DNA of 20,000 bases from Blakeslea trispora (GCA_025331445.1 JAIWNE010000116.1:1-20000); one strand, 5' to 3'; positions 1-9,168 are shown, counted from the first letter of the stretch. Translations and numbers: made by a program. The notes: generated by a model from the sequence alone, not told the origin.

Positions 1-247
1 CCTATTATGGTAGTATGAACGTTTTGCATTCCACTTGTAAAGTCTAAAAGTGCAACTATAAGCTATTCAAGTGTACTTTATGTCTCCAACAGCATCAGTC
101 TATCAATCACGTCTGTTACAAATAAAAAGCATTCTCTTTCCTTTTCAGAGATGTTGTACAGTCGATGAAAAAAGGTTGGTCCAATAAAAAAATGAAAATG
201 GGTTAGCCAATGAAAATGGGTCGTCAATACAGAGTAGGTACCTGCTG
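1..247. other. Left flank, no gene seen
   Basis: AT-rich sequence with no convincing reading frame. It probably belongs to the 5' part of the decayed retrotransposon that follows, but I saw no recognisable terminal repeat, so the left boundary of that element is not defined. Confidence 0.4.
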
Positions 248-627
248 ATGTTACATGCTAACAATGTTATCACCCAATCGAAAGAAAGTCTTGCGTTCAA
301 AGCAGTAAACAACACCTTCAAAGCGCCGGGAGGGGTAATCGACGATGAGTTCGTTATGACACCTGAAGAATTTCAAGCCTCAGTAGCTAAACAACATTCC
401 ATGTCTCAATCAGTCAAGGACGTCAACAGGTATCGTCCTAACAAGCCTTCAATCTATAAGGGCCCAACTCTGTCATTTTTTTAGCCAGGTCAATCGTCTC
501 AATACGGTGGTCGTAACAAAAAAATAACAACAGCAAAAACAACAACAACCAGAGGCCCCGCAACAGCTACAACAAACATCAACACCACAATACATCCTTC
601 AACTCCCAGAAGACAGCCTCCCAGTAG
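248..627 (+). pseudogene. gag-like remnant of the DIRS element
   Basis: An open stretch of 78 codons (248-484) ends with NRYRPNKPS, and the coding feel continues in shifted frames through an Asn/Gln-rich stretch (about 515-575) and a segment reading PEDSLPVGDESAF (about 607-645). A basic RPNKP segment followed by Gln/Asn-rich sequence directly upstream of RT is what I expect for the gag-like ORF of DIRS elements, but gag sequences are poorly conserved, so the call rests mostly on position. A frame change lies in the A-run near 519-525. The true start is not identifiable. Confidence 0.45.
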
Positions 628-727
628 GGGATGAATCAGCATTCACGCAAAGCAATGGGTGCAACTGACCAACAGCCCTTGATTAAACCAAATCATCTAG
701 ACAGGCTTCAAAATAAAGTTTACCTCT

Positions 728-818
<91 letters not shown>

Positions 819-2433
819 ATGTCCTATCTCCATTAGATCATTTTCTGCAGGACAAGCAATATTGTTAACACAATCAATAAAAGATCTTCTCAACAAATCA
901 GCAATAGAAATAGTCAGCCTGTTTACACCAGGTTACTGCAGTCCTATGCTTTATTATTCCAAAAAAAAAAAAAGGATGGCGGTTGCCATCCAGCCTTCAA
1001 CATAAAAAGTCTCAACAATCATGTAATAGCATCCCATTTCAAACTGGAAACTCTAAAGGAGAGGTATCATTGTGACTTTGACAGAAAGATGACCTAATCA
1101 CAATCGATCTCTCGGATGCGTTCCTCCGCATCCCGATACATTCATCACACCAAAAATACCTACAATTTCATTGGAATCACCAAACATATCAGTTCAATGC
1201 AACACCCTTCGGCTTATCCGTAATTCCTTGGGTTTTTTACCAAAGTCTGTCGCCCAATTTTAGAGTGGACACGTCAACGGGGAGTTCGGATAAGCGCATA
1301 CATCGATGACTGGATTATCATCGCAGAGAATCCGACACAGGCAGTAAATCACAACCAGCAAAATACTACAACAGTTGTGGATGTTGGGTTAGAAAGTCAA
1401 CCTAAAGAAGCCACACCTTCAACCCACTTAACAGTTGGAACAACTAGGCTTCGAGTTGAACACTACCAAGATGACGGCAGCACTCCCGGCAAAGGAATTG
1501 AGGGACAGTCGTCGTTCTATTCAACATGTCTTGAAGAAACCCATACAATCACCTCATGTGATACACAGTTTGACTACGAGAATTCAGGTAGCAACTCATG
1601 TGGTTCAAGAACAGCCAAGTGAAAGACACTAAACAATGGGAAATCCTACTGCGGATACCAGAAGCGTGTCTACAAGAATTACAATGGTGGAAGAACAATA
1701 TCAGCAAATGGAATGACCACTTCTTCTTCCCGAAAATGCCAACAGAAACGATCTTTGTGGACACCAACAATTCGGGATGGGGTTGTCACTTCTAGCATCA
1801 GACAGCACACGGATTTTGGACTCCCAAAGAAACACAGCGATCGATCAACTGGCGGGAGCTGATGGCAGCCTTTCTAGCGTTGAAACCATTCCCCCCCCCT
1901 CCAGTTACAAAACAAGATGATTTTGATCTAAACCGACAACATGACCGCCCTTTCACGCATCAACGAAATGGGAGGGACGAGATTCCCTTCCGCTGATGGA
2001 ACTGGCAACAAAGCTTTAGTCGTGGTGCCTCAAACAACAGACTACAATCACCAAAAATTCTTGGAGAATTCACCCAAAGACATTCTACCAACTACAACAG
2101 AAACTGGGCCGGCACGACGTGGATCTTTTTTTTTTTTTTGCAGACCATGTATCAATCCGCTGTGGAACCTCATTGTCCCAGTTCTCCACAAAAATACTAC
2201 CAGAAAGACTCACTCAGGTAATTGTCCCTTATTGGACCAGCGCGATTTGGTGCCCCCCCTTACTACAGCAACTAACAACATTATTACCAATACTTCTCAC
2301 TCGTCTACACATCCAATGCACCCCAGCCTGCTTACACATCACCCGGTTAATTAATCACATACTCTGTTCTCTGACAGACAAAACATCGACTCATAGGGGC
2401 CATCGCCCTACCCAACTTGCCTTTATTGAATGA
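628..2433 (+). pseudogene. Reverse transcriptase / RNase H remnant of the DIRS element
   Basis: The RT palm is readable from about 1084: DLSDAFLRIPIH (1106-1141), then HQKYLQFHW and FNATPFGLSVIPWVF to about 1236. Here a run of six T (1233-1238) puts the reading one base out of register, after which the frame continues as VRISAYIDDWIIIAENP (to about 1333). The thumb/connection follows as LGFELNTTKMTAALP (from 1441), then RNase H as FVDTNNSGWGC, INWRELMAAFLALKP (about 1839-1890) and a TDNMTAL-like block near 1935. A downstream HDVDLFF segment (about 2112) also fits the family. Residual N-terminal RT sequence lies on both sides of the CT microsatellite. Multiple stops and frame changes make this a relic. 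Confidence 0.75.
733..814 (+). repeat. (CT)41 dinucleotide microsatellite
   Basis: An uninterrupted run of 41 CT units. It lies between the FKIKFTS-like start of the RT region (about 700-730) and its next conserved segment (about 890-990), so it has arisen or expanded inside the dead RT gene. Plus-strand translation gives only Ser-Leu repeats, which should not be annotated as protein. Confidence 0.97.
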
Positions 2434-2538
2434 GCACTAGATCATAACATTTTCCATAACTCGTTTTTAGCTGAAGACTTGGTAAGCTTTTTAGTAATGA
2501 TGATAGGGAAGAGAAATATACATGTGAATACATAAGCT

Positions 2539-3024
2539 ATGCGGCGATCAGTGGTCCTGCGCTTCCATACACGACCCGGCAGCATCAGTAGTCATCCCAC
2601 TCTTGTCTCCTTTTTACAAGTTGTCAAAAGCAAGGCACTACCAGTTGAGACTTGCCAACCGCATTCTTTGTCAATTCTCTTCGACCATCTGAACCGGTCA
2701 AGGCCACTACCATTTCCACATGGCTCCGGGGTCTAAATAAGCTTTCAACCAAGGAATCTCGGGTGGTTGTCCACTCTCTCACTAGTTCTTTGGCACTCAA
2801 GGCAGGCTTATCATTAGAAGACATTCAGACATTGGGTAACTGGACCAACTCGGCAACCTTTCAGAACTATTACCGTTGTAAACATTTGACATTGGTGGAC
2901 TTTACTGCTTCTGATTGCAGTTCTTGATTATGTCGGAATGATTGACTTGTCTTCCTCTGATTCGGATGACGACAACTTTGTTGATGCTCAATCTGTTTTA
3001 GAGAATGTTTCCGTCTCTAAATAA
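2539..3024 (+). pseudogene. Tyrosine recombinase remnant of the DIRS element
   Basis: The best open piece (2652-2924) reads FVNSLRPSEPVKATTISTW, then HSLTSSLALKAGLSLEDIQ, then LGNWTNSATFQNYYR, which is the C-terminal catalytic part of a DIRS tyrosine recombinase. The His of the HxxR box is at 2772-2774, but the position where Arg is expected is Thr (ACT, 2781-2783). The nucleophile Tyr is one of the two at 2868-2873. The acidic C-terminal tail continues in another frame (from 2938 MIDLSSSDSDDDNFVDAQ, stop at 3022-3024), so a frameshift lies near 2905-2920. The N-terminal part (2539-2650) is readable only in shifted frames. A catalytic Arg lost together with frameshifts argues for an inactive copy. 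Confidence 0.7.
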
Positions 3025-6000
3025 GCACGGTAGATTTCCTTTTGTGGTTCCTCTTGTCTAAACCGCAATTTTATTGGACAATCACAAAGGCCTCTTACGA
3101 TCTAAAGTGACGGGTTCACGTCTGTCCCGAAACTACTAGGTTAATGTAGCTTTTATTTACTGTATTTGTTAGGTAAAAGAGCAGCAACAGAACCGACTTC
3201 AAACTGAAAATGTTTGTAATTTTTGATTTAACGAATGGATGACTTACTACGTCTTTAAGAAAAGAACAAATAAAAAAAAAACCTATTCGTTTTGATCAAT
3301 ACAGATACGCGACAACAATCATGACAAAATACATGTCCTTCTTTCCAAGCTATTTCTCTTTTGCATATCATTTAAATAGTAAGAATGCTTTGATGATACA
3401 AAAAAGACCAAATCCCCATTGTTCTGTAATAAAAGGGAGAACAAGGGCGATACTCTAGTATCAGCAAAAAACATGCAAGTCAATCACGACATACAAGTAG
3501 CCGTATAGCAACTCATCTGTACATGCATTTGTCTCAGTAGTTGGTCTTTTTAGTGCATGGCTCATATTGATGATTATGCTTATGACTTAGATGATTATGG
3601 AGAAAGGAATCTACCTTGACATTACAAAAGTAGACAGCACTAAGGCTTGTCTGCAAACCTCATTAGCTCCATATACTTGAGGATGTAAGCGATTGGACTA
3701 GCTATACGTTGAACTAATTCACACTTTATTTCTTCTATAGTGTGAATAACAACAAAAGTGGATTTATATCTGAGCACCTAATGTTTTCCTTCATTCTGCT
3801 TTATAAATTGTAATTTATTGAAACAATGATTACTTGGAGAAGAGAAACAAAAAAAAGGGTTTTTTTTAGACTAATGTAGCTGCAGATATTTTATTGTGTG
3901 CTGTTCTCTCTTGCATCAAATAGATTGTACGTTAAAAGCAATTTATAGAACAATGCAGATTAAAAGCTTCCAAACCTCTTTTCTTCTCTTGTTCTTGTCT
4001 GATAGAAAAAGGAGAGGAGAGTGATCTGTAGCATAAAACAAAGCGATTTTTTTTTCTTACTGACAGGTAGATCTCAAAATGAGCTATTGGTATATCAAAG
4101 TTCAACCAATTACATACGAAATATCCCAAAAACAGAACCTCGTGTAACTTTGATTGTGCGTTATTTTATTATCTGAAAAGAGAGAGAAAAGAAAGCAAGT
4201 AAATTAGATGATTACATGGCAAGAGTCAATGAATAAACTCATCTGCATATCTCGAACATTGCTTCTCTTTCTTATAAATCACTAGAGTTGCTCTTCTTTA
4301 TGTATGAATAAGAACAATAGATGTATGTATTACATTACGTAGACATACTATCAAACTAAAATAATCTCTCTCTCTCTGGGTGAATGATAAGACCACACTT
4401 GTACTATTTTAGTTATCGCTATTTGAATGAAACCATTTGTCTCAAAAGTAGAGCAACATGATGTACATCTCTTTTACTCTTTCTAAATGTTTAAACGATA
4501 GAAATAAGGAGAAGCATCCAGGCCCAGAAAGGCAAAAACCAATTCTTTAAGCTAGAGATAGAAACCAGGATTGGATCACTTTGACTCTTTGAAAGTTTTA
4601 TTCCAACTTTCACTAAAAAAAAAGAAAAAAATAGTCTAAATTCGTTTGGATTTTCTTTTTTTCTGAGAGCAAAAAGATGGGTCTAGTTACCCCCAAAAAC
4701 ATTGTTACAGTGATGGAAGCAAGTTAACGTTGAGAAACAAAGGGCTCCTAAAGGTACCCTGATGGACCATTGTTTACTGTTTGACAACTGTTACCATCTA
4801 TAGTCACACCAGGTATCTGCAAAAAAAAAAGAGAGGTGGTAGTAAGGTCTAGTTCCTTTATTCTCGAAAAAAGAAGTTTTCATAGGCTTTACAAACTGTT
4901 TCTTGTGAACAATAGATTGAGTTTATTGATTTTATGAAACCTATCTGTAGCCAAGATATTCCTTCTTTATTCATCAACAAATTTTTTTTTATTGTTGCTT
5001 TTTAATGATATATTACTTTAATAGCCAAAAAAAAAAGGACTTCGTAATCCCCCCCCCTTTTTAAAACATGCGTCGTACAACAAAGAAAGTTACCCAATCT
5101 TTCCTTGACTGGCCTGATCTTTACTCAGCAGGGCTATTCTCTCTTTTTTATATGTTTGTGATGAACAGAGCCAACAGTTAACCAAGTATTGAGCATAACA
5201 AACAATCTATATGATTACCTCTCCTATGATACTATACCTCCATTCCATCTCCCACAAGTATCAATAACAACCCAAATACTTGATTTCTGTTAAAGACAGT
5301 GCCACCATTTTCTCTAGTAAGATGAATTGAACAGTTTTCTACACTAAACAGTCAAGTGGATGACAAGTTTGCTGACTGAATTGATGTCATTTCTTCTCCT
5401 CCTTGGATTTATTCAAAGACATCAACGTAGTTTAGCTTTGTCATACCTAGATTGTAAATGGCGTTTTTTGAATGCATCAAATCAGGAGAAGGGTTAAAGG
5501 ATGACTGGAGCAAGACCATAAACAAATGAGTTTCGTGCATGCATTACTGAAATACTGGTGTCAGCAAAGTTCATTTCGGGCAGATGAGGAAATACAGTAA
5601 AGGATTGTGGACAAAAAGCAACTCACCTTTCAAGAGACACTCAATAAAAAGAAAGAAAATAGATGTGATCTACTTCTTTAATAGTCTATCTAAAAGTTGT
5701 ATAAAGTCATTACTTGTTAATAGAGAGAGGAATGCTCCAAACCTTTAACTGACCACAACATCACTATCTCCAAATCATGAATACCTCAATGCATGATTAG
5801 TAAAAAAAAAAAGTAAGAGTGAATAGCACCTATTCTTCTTGTCAAAAAAAGGAAACTCGGGTCACTTTAGGCCCAAAAAAAAAACAACTAAAAAAAAAAA
5901 GGACATGTCAACTGCTTACCAATAATAAACATTTTTTTTTACTCCTGGAAACAACAAAAGAAAAGCACTTTTTCTCCTCCCCCTTTATTTTTTCAAAAAA

Positions 6001-6370
6001 AAAAAAAAATTGTTTCAAAATATTAAAATTTAATATTAAATTCTTTTTTAGAGCAACAAAGAAAAAACAAGAGGGAGGCAATAAAGTTTGTTACTGATCT
6101 TATCTTGATAAAAAGAAAACAAGCGCATTGATCTCCCTCAGTTTTTTTTTTTATTCCGGCGCATAAGATGAGTTAAAGGCACACACACAAAAAAAAGGAC
6201 TCTAGAATATCAAAAAGTACAACTCCGAGCTTAATTCGGATTTTCCTTATTTCAAAATGACGGTTCATCAATCCAAAATGGCAAGTAACATCATAAAAAT
6301 AGACCTTTCAAGGGACCTCCCTCTACTGTCTTTTTATTATTATTAAATTTTTCTGTTGTTACTGAATTGA
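3025..6370. other. Gene-poor intergenic region
   Basis: About 3.3 kb of AT-rich DNA with many A and T runs. The first 150 bases may be the 3' end of the DIRS element. I found no intact gene. Apparent reading frames at 3932-4129 (-) and 5819-6097 (+) are Lys/Phe-rich products of homopolymers. A 9-bp inverted repeat sits at 3717-3725/3739-3747. Exon-like scraps on the minus strand between 4748 and 5640 are listed separately. Confidence 0.5.
4748..4816 (-). pseudogene. Possible terminal exon of an unrecognised, probably decayed gene
   Basis: On the minus strand a near-ideal acceptor (ten T followed by GCAG, ending at 4817) leads into 22 open codons reading IPGVTIDGNSCQTVNNGPSG, then YL and a TAG stop at 4750-4748. 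Upstream on the same strand are other exon-like pieces: a stretch containing VVIDTCGRWNGG in one frame near 5225-5265, another reading ENCSIHLTRENGGTVF in a different frame near 5285-5340, and donors GTATGA (near 5447) and GTGAGT (near 5627). I could not join these into one frame without stops. The product is not recognised. Confidence 0.25.
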
Positions 6371-6378
6371 TATAAATA
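6371..6378 (+). promoter_or_regulatory. TATA box of the double-psi beta-barrel gene
   Basis: TATAAATA lies 157 bases upstream of the ATG at 6528 and is followed by a C/T-rich stretch of the kind that precedes the transcription start of strongly expressed fungal genes. Confidence 0.55.
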
Positions 6379-6527
6379 CCAAGAGCCTCATATCATTTCC
6401 TCTCTTTTTTTCCTTTATCCTCTTTTTCTTACTATTGAATAGTTCCATCTCCTTAACGCTGGTCGTTTATATACACATTCTCTCTTGCATCTAACATATA
6501 CCTTTCATTTCACTCATAAAAAAAAAA

Positions 6528-6884
6528 ATGCAAATCACTTATTTCTTATTGTTCATCCTCGCTAGTTTTTGTATGATGGAGGCTGCTCCCATTGAGGCTC
6601 GTGGTTCAATGTCAGGCAGGGCTACTTATTACAATGTAGGTCTTGGTAGTTGTGGCAAGACAAATTCCGATAGTCAAATGGTGGCTGCTCTCTCAGGATC
6701 AATTATGAGTAAGAAGCATTGTGGTCGTTCCATTACCGTCCGAGGTGGTAAAGGATCCGTTACTGTCAAGGTAGTTGATACTTGTCCTGGTTGTGGTAAG
6801 GGTGACGTTGATTTGAGCCCTGCCGCCTTCAAGAAGCTTGGTGCCTTAAGTAAAGGTGTCATCCCAATTACTTGGTCTCTTTAG
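6528..6884 (+). CDS. Small secreted double-psi beta-barrel (RlpA/expansin-like) protein
   Basis: A single-exon gene of 118 residues. Residues 1-20 form a hydrophobic secretion signal (MQITYFLLFILASFCMMEAA), with probable cleavage near residue 20 or after the following short PIEARG segment. The rest is one double-psi beta-barrel domain: RATYYNVGLGSCGKTN (31-46), MVAALS (51-56), HCGRSITV (64-71) and the hallmark VVDTCPGCGKGDVDLSPAAF (82-101), ending in VIPITW. Mature Cys are 42, 65, 86 and 89, enough for two disulfides. Proteins of this build are secreted, cell-wall-associated or effector-like in fungi. They share the fold of expansins and RlpA, but there is no second expansin carbohydrate-binding domain here, so wall loosening is not implied. 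The start is fixed by the signal peptide and an A-rich sequence just before the ATG. The gene has its own TATA box and poly(A) signal. Confidence 0.9.
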   Translation: MQITYFLLFILASFCMMEAAPIEARGSMSGRATYYNVGLGSCGKTNSDSQMVAALSGSIMSKKHCGRSITVRGGKGSVTVKVVDTCPGCGKGDVDLSPAAFKKLGALSKGVIPITWSL

Positions 6885-6932
6885 TTATGAACTGGATTCA
6901 ACTATTTGTATTTATATTGATGCATTGTAAGA

Positions 6933-6938
6933 AATAAA
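6933..6938 (+). terminator. Poly(A) signal of the double-psi beta-barrel gene
   Basis: AATAAA lies 49 bases after the stop at 6884, with more A-rich sequence behind it. Confidence 0.6.
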
Positions 6939-7110
6939 ATAAAAACCATTTGTTCTATAAAAAACAAAACAAAGAAAACTTGATGAATATTGCTTTTTTT
7001 TTTTTTTTTACTTTGAGATTCCTTTTATTTTAAAAAAGTCGATTCTTTTTGGCGCATTTTCGCATTTTTTTTTTTTTGCTTTTTTTTTTTAATATAATCA
7101 ATTTCATCCA

Positions 7111-8544
7111 ATGGATTCATTGATACAACCTAGTGCTGGTTATTATACACCTGGTGTACCTACCCTTCCTCCAGGCTGGATAGAATACAAGACACCTACA
7201 GGCCAACCTTATTGGTACAATACAGCAACTCAACATAGTTCTTGGGTCTTTCCATTTCATCCCAACTTGACATTACCTCAACCTAAAAAGAAACAGATCA
7301 AGTAAGATAAACAAGAAGAAAACAAAGTGTCATGTCGTGACTAAGACAGAAAAACAACTGATCTTTAGAAAAAAGATTCCAAACACCCATTGGTTATTTG
7401 TGTTGACACCTGATGGCTATGAATTTTATTATGACCGAGACACCAAAACTTCCGTTTGGGAAATGCCACCTGAACTAAAAGAGCCTATGGAAGAGTTGAA
7501 ACGACTTGAAGAGAACAAGAAACTAGAAGAAGAAGAAAAGAAAAAGCAGGAAGAAAAGCAGGAAGAAAAGCAGGAAGAAAAGCAGGAAGAAAACCAAAGA
7601 CTGGAAGAAGAAAAAGAGCGCGAAACAAAACGAGTGAAGCTTGAACAGGAAGCAACAGAGTAAGCCCCTCTCACTCTGTTCTATACATGTTAAATACTTA
7701 ACCTCTTCTAGAATGACAGAAGAAGATATCATGTGGCAACTAGAACAGATGGGAGAACAAGATGAAGATGATATGGTCTATATTGAACCAGAGCCTTTAC
7801 AGCAAGAAGAAGAAACAGCAGACATAAAACTTGAACAAGTAGAAGAAGTCATAAAGCAAGAGAAAGAAAACACAATGTCTGAAGAAGAATGTATTGCCCA
7901 ATTCAACCAATTGCTGGAAGAAAGACAGATTTCTCCATTTGCAGTCTATTCAGTAGAATATCCTCAATTGATGACAGATCCAAGATTTTCATGCAAGTGA
8001 GATAAATCAATGATTCAAAAATCTTTTTATTGACTTTGTCTATTATTAGTGGTATCACAACAAAAGCAAAAGGCCTTGTTTAACAAATATTGTCATGCAT
8101 TAGGTGAGAGGTTGAAGCATCAGAATAAATCGAAAAAGGTACAAAAGAAAGAGGGGGGGTATCATAAAAAAGAAAGAATTAATCAAATAGGGCCAATAGA
8201 AACCAGAGGAAGAATTTAGAGAACTACTAGAGTCTAAAGTGACAGAAAAGATGTACTGGGATGATTTCCGTCGTAAATACAAGAATGACCCAAGATTCAA
8301 GGCCTTATCAACCACACGAGAGAAAGAAGCGATGTTTAAGGATTATGTGAGACATGCATTAGGAAAGCAAAAGACAGGAAAAGAAGCCTATTTGGATCTC
8401 TTGCGTAGTACAAAAGAAATCAAAGTGGGGATACGTTGGAGAGATGCCAAGAAGATTTTAGAGAAAGATGACCGATTTTACGCGATTGAATCGAAAACAG
8501 AACGAGAAGATGTGTTTCGTGATTATTTAGAAGAAATAAAATAA
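7111..8544 (+). CDS. WW- and FF-domain protein, TCERG1/CA150-like (five exons, frame broken by one base)
   Basis: Exons by hand: 7111-7301, 7369-7659, 7712-7996, 8050-8138, 8200-8544. Introns begin GTAAGA, GTAAGC, GTGAGA and GTACAA; the last donor is weak. Domains: WW1 at residues 18-50 (LPPGWIEYKTPTGQPYWYN), WW2 at 70-98 (WLFVLTPDGYEFYYD, then SVWEMPPEL), an Arg/Lys/Glu-rich charged helix with four QEEK repeats, then three FF domains: FF1 across exons 3-4 (FNQLLEERQISPFAVY, then DPRF), FF2 (EEFRELLESKVTEKMYWDDF, then DPRFKAL) and FF3 (YLDLLRSTKEIKVGIRW). WW domains followed by FF domains are typical of transcription elongation regulator 1; Prp40 is the alternative, but WW2 and the FF series look more like TCERG1. 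Members couple RNA polymerase II elongation to splicing in the nucleus. The spliced length is 1201 bases, one too many. Dropping one T from the run at 7986-7989 restores a normal FF1 and gives 399 residues. Either an assembly error or a real pseudogene-making insertion explains this. Confidence 0.8.
7546..7593 (+). repeat. Four in-frame 12-bp repeats (QEEK)4
   Basis: Four tandem copies of GCAGGAAGAAAA inside exon 2 of the TCERG1-like gene, encoding repeated Gln-Glu-Glu-Lys in the charged linker between WW2 and FF1. The unit is a multiple of three, so copy-number change would keep the frame. Confidence 0.9.
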
Positions 8545-8657
8545 ATAATTATTATTTTTTTAAAGAGTATTGTTTTTTTTTCTTTTTTTTTTTATAATTT
8601 TCTTTTTTGTCATAATACACATAGACACATCATATATTTCATGTTGTTCTTTTTTTT

Positions 8658-8939
8658 TTAAGCTGAATAATGGTATACTTTAGGTGGTTCTGTTGTAAAT
8701 CTTACATGCGATAGACTTTTATGAGGTATCACTTTTTGTGTTGTGTTCGTGTTCTCTTCAAATGTGGTTGTGACTGGACAGCTGTATCGTAACAGCCTAG
8801 ACTTGATCATCATCTCTTCTTCTTGATGCTCTTCTTTTTCTCTTTCTTTAATAATCGACTGTATCAGTGCAAAACTATCACTTCGACGATGTTTTTTATA
8901 ATTTGAAGGTGAAGGTGGTGGTGAAGGAAGTGAAGCCAT
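8658..8939 (-). CDS. 93-residue hydrophilic protein of unknown function
   Basis: A single-exon frame beginning MASLPSPPPSPSNYKKHRR and ending VRFTTEPPKVYHYSA. The open frame extends further upstream, but that part is Phe/Lys from T/A runs, so I take the ATG at 8939-8937. The protein has a Pro/Ser-rich N-terminus, a basic patch KKHRR (15-19), a charged helix IIKEREKEEHQEEEMMIK (29-46) and a C-terminal VRF..PP.VY.Y segment (79-91). It has no signal peptide and no membrane segment. The SHVRF stretch resembles the RVxF docking motif for protein phosphatase 1, but it lacks the usual basic residues just before V, so this is only a suggestion. The gene converges with the TCERG1-like gene, leaving 113 bases between the stops, and lies downstream of SNF2 on the same strand. 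A TATA box and a CCAAT box lie upstream, which supports a real gene. Family not recognised. Confidence 0.6.
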   Translation of the reverse strand: MASLPSPPPSPSNYKKHRRSDSFALIQSIIKEREKEEHQEEEMMIKSRLLRYSCPVTTTFEENTNTTQKVIPHKSLSHVRFTTEPPKVYHYSA

Positions 8940-9047
8940 ATTACAAGAAAAAAAAAATTTTTTTTTTAAATAAAAAGAAAAAAGAGAAAAAAAATAAAAT
9001 AATAATAAATAATTCAATAATAAATAAAAAAAAAAGGGAGATAAACA

Positions 9048-9055
9048 TATTTATA
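9048..9055 (-). promoter_or_regulatory. TATA box of the 93-residue protein gene
   Basis: TATAAATA on the minus strand, about 110 bases upstream of the ATG at 8939, within an A/T-rich leader. Confidence 0.45.
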
Positions 9056-9088
9056 AGGTAAAAAGAGAAGGGGGTGTTGATTTTTCAA

Positions 9089-9093
9089 CCAAT
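9089..9093 (+). promoter_or_regulatory. CCAAT box between the SNF2 3' end and the 93-residue protein gene
   Basis: CCAAT in an AACCAATCA context, about 35 bases upstream of the minus-strand TATA box at 9048-9055. The CCAAT-binding complex acts in either orientation. The spacing fits a basal promoter for the small minus-strand gene. Confidence 0.4.
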
Positions 9094-9168
9094 CATGGGA
9101 TGTAGATCCTCAAGTGAAGCAACAAAAAAACTTTTTTTTTTTTTTTTTTTTTTTTGTAGATCCTTTTC

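Larger units (their letters stand above)
248..3024 (+). mobile_element. Decayed DIRS-type tyrosine-recombinase retrotransposon
   Basis: Protein remnants occur in the DIRS order: a gag-like piece (about 248-627), reverse transcriptase and RNase H (about 628-2433), and a tyrosine recombinase (2539-3024). All are on the plus strand, scattered over the three frames with many stops. Seen directly: an RT block reading DLSDAFLRIPIH, a YIDD catalytic box at 1299-1310, an RNase H block FVDTNNSGWGC near 1753-1785, and recombinase text LGNWTNSATFQNYYR near 2833-2876. RT/RNase H linked to a tyrosine recombinase, with no integrase or protease, defines DIRS-like elements among retrotransposons. No methyltransferase-like segment and no clear inverted terminal repeats were found. 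The ends given are those of recognisable coding remnant, not of the element. The copy cannot be active. Confidence 0.8.

Noticed and set aside
631..1005. 124-codon plus-strand frame with a long Ser-Leu repeat
   Set aside because: It is only the translation of the (CT)41 microsatellite plus flanking out-of-frame retrotransposon sequence.
3932..4129. 65-codon minus-strand frame
   Set aside because: No family features, no splice context and no promoter; length is within chance for this AT-rich DNA.
5819..6097. 92-codon plus-strand frame in the gene-poor region
   Set aside because: Composed mostly of Lys and Phe from A and T runs, with no recognisable domain.
8940..9017. N-terminal extension of the 93-residue protein frame
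   Set aside because: The extra residues are Phe/Lys/Tyr from T/A runs. The ATG at 8939 begins a compositionally coherent protein and leaves room for the upstream TATA box.
9132..9155. Run of 24 T (A24 on the SNF2 strand) just past the SNF2 stop, like a genomic poly(A) tail
   Set aside because: SNF2 keeps six introns, so this is not a retrocopy. Long A/T homopolymers are common across the window.
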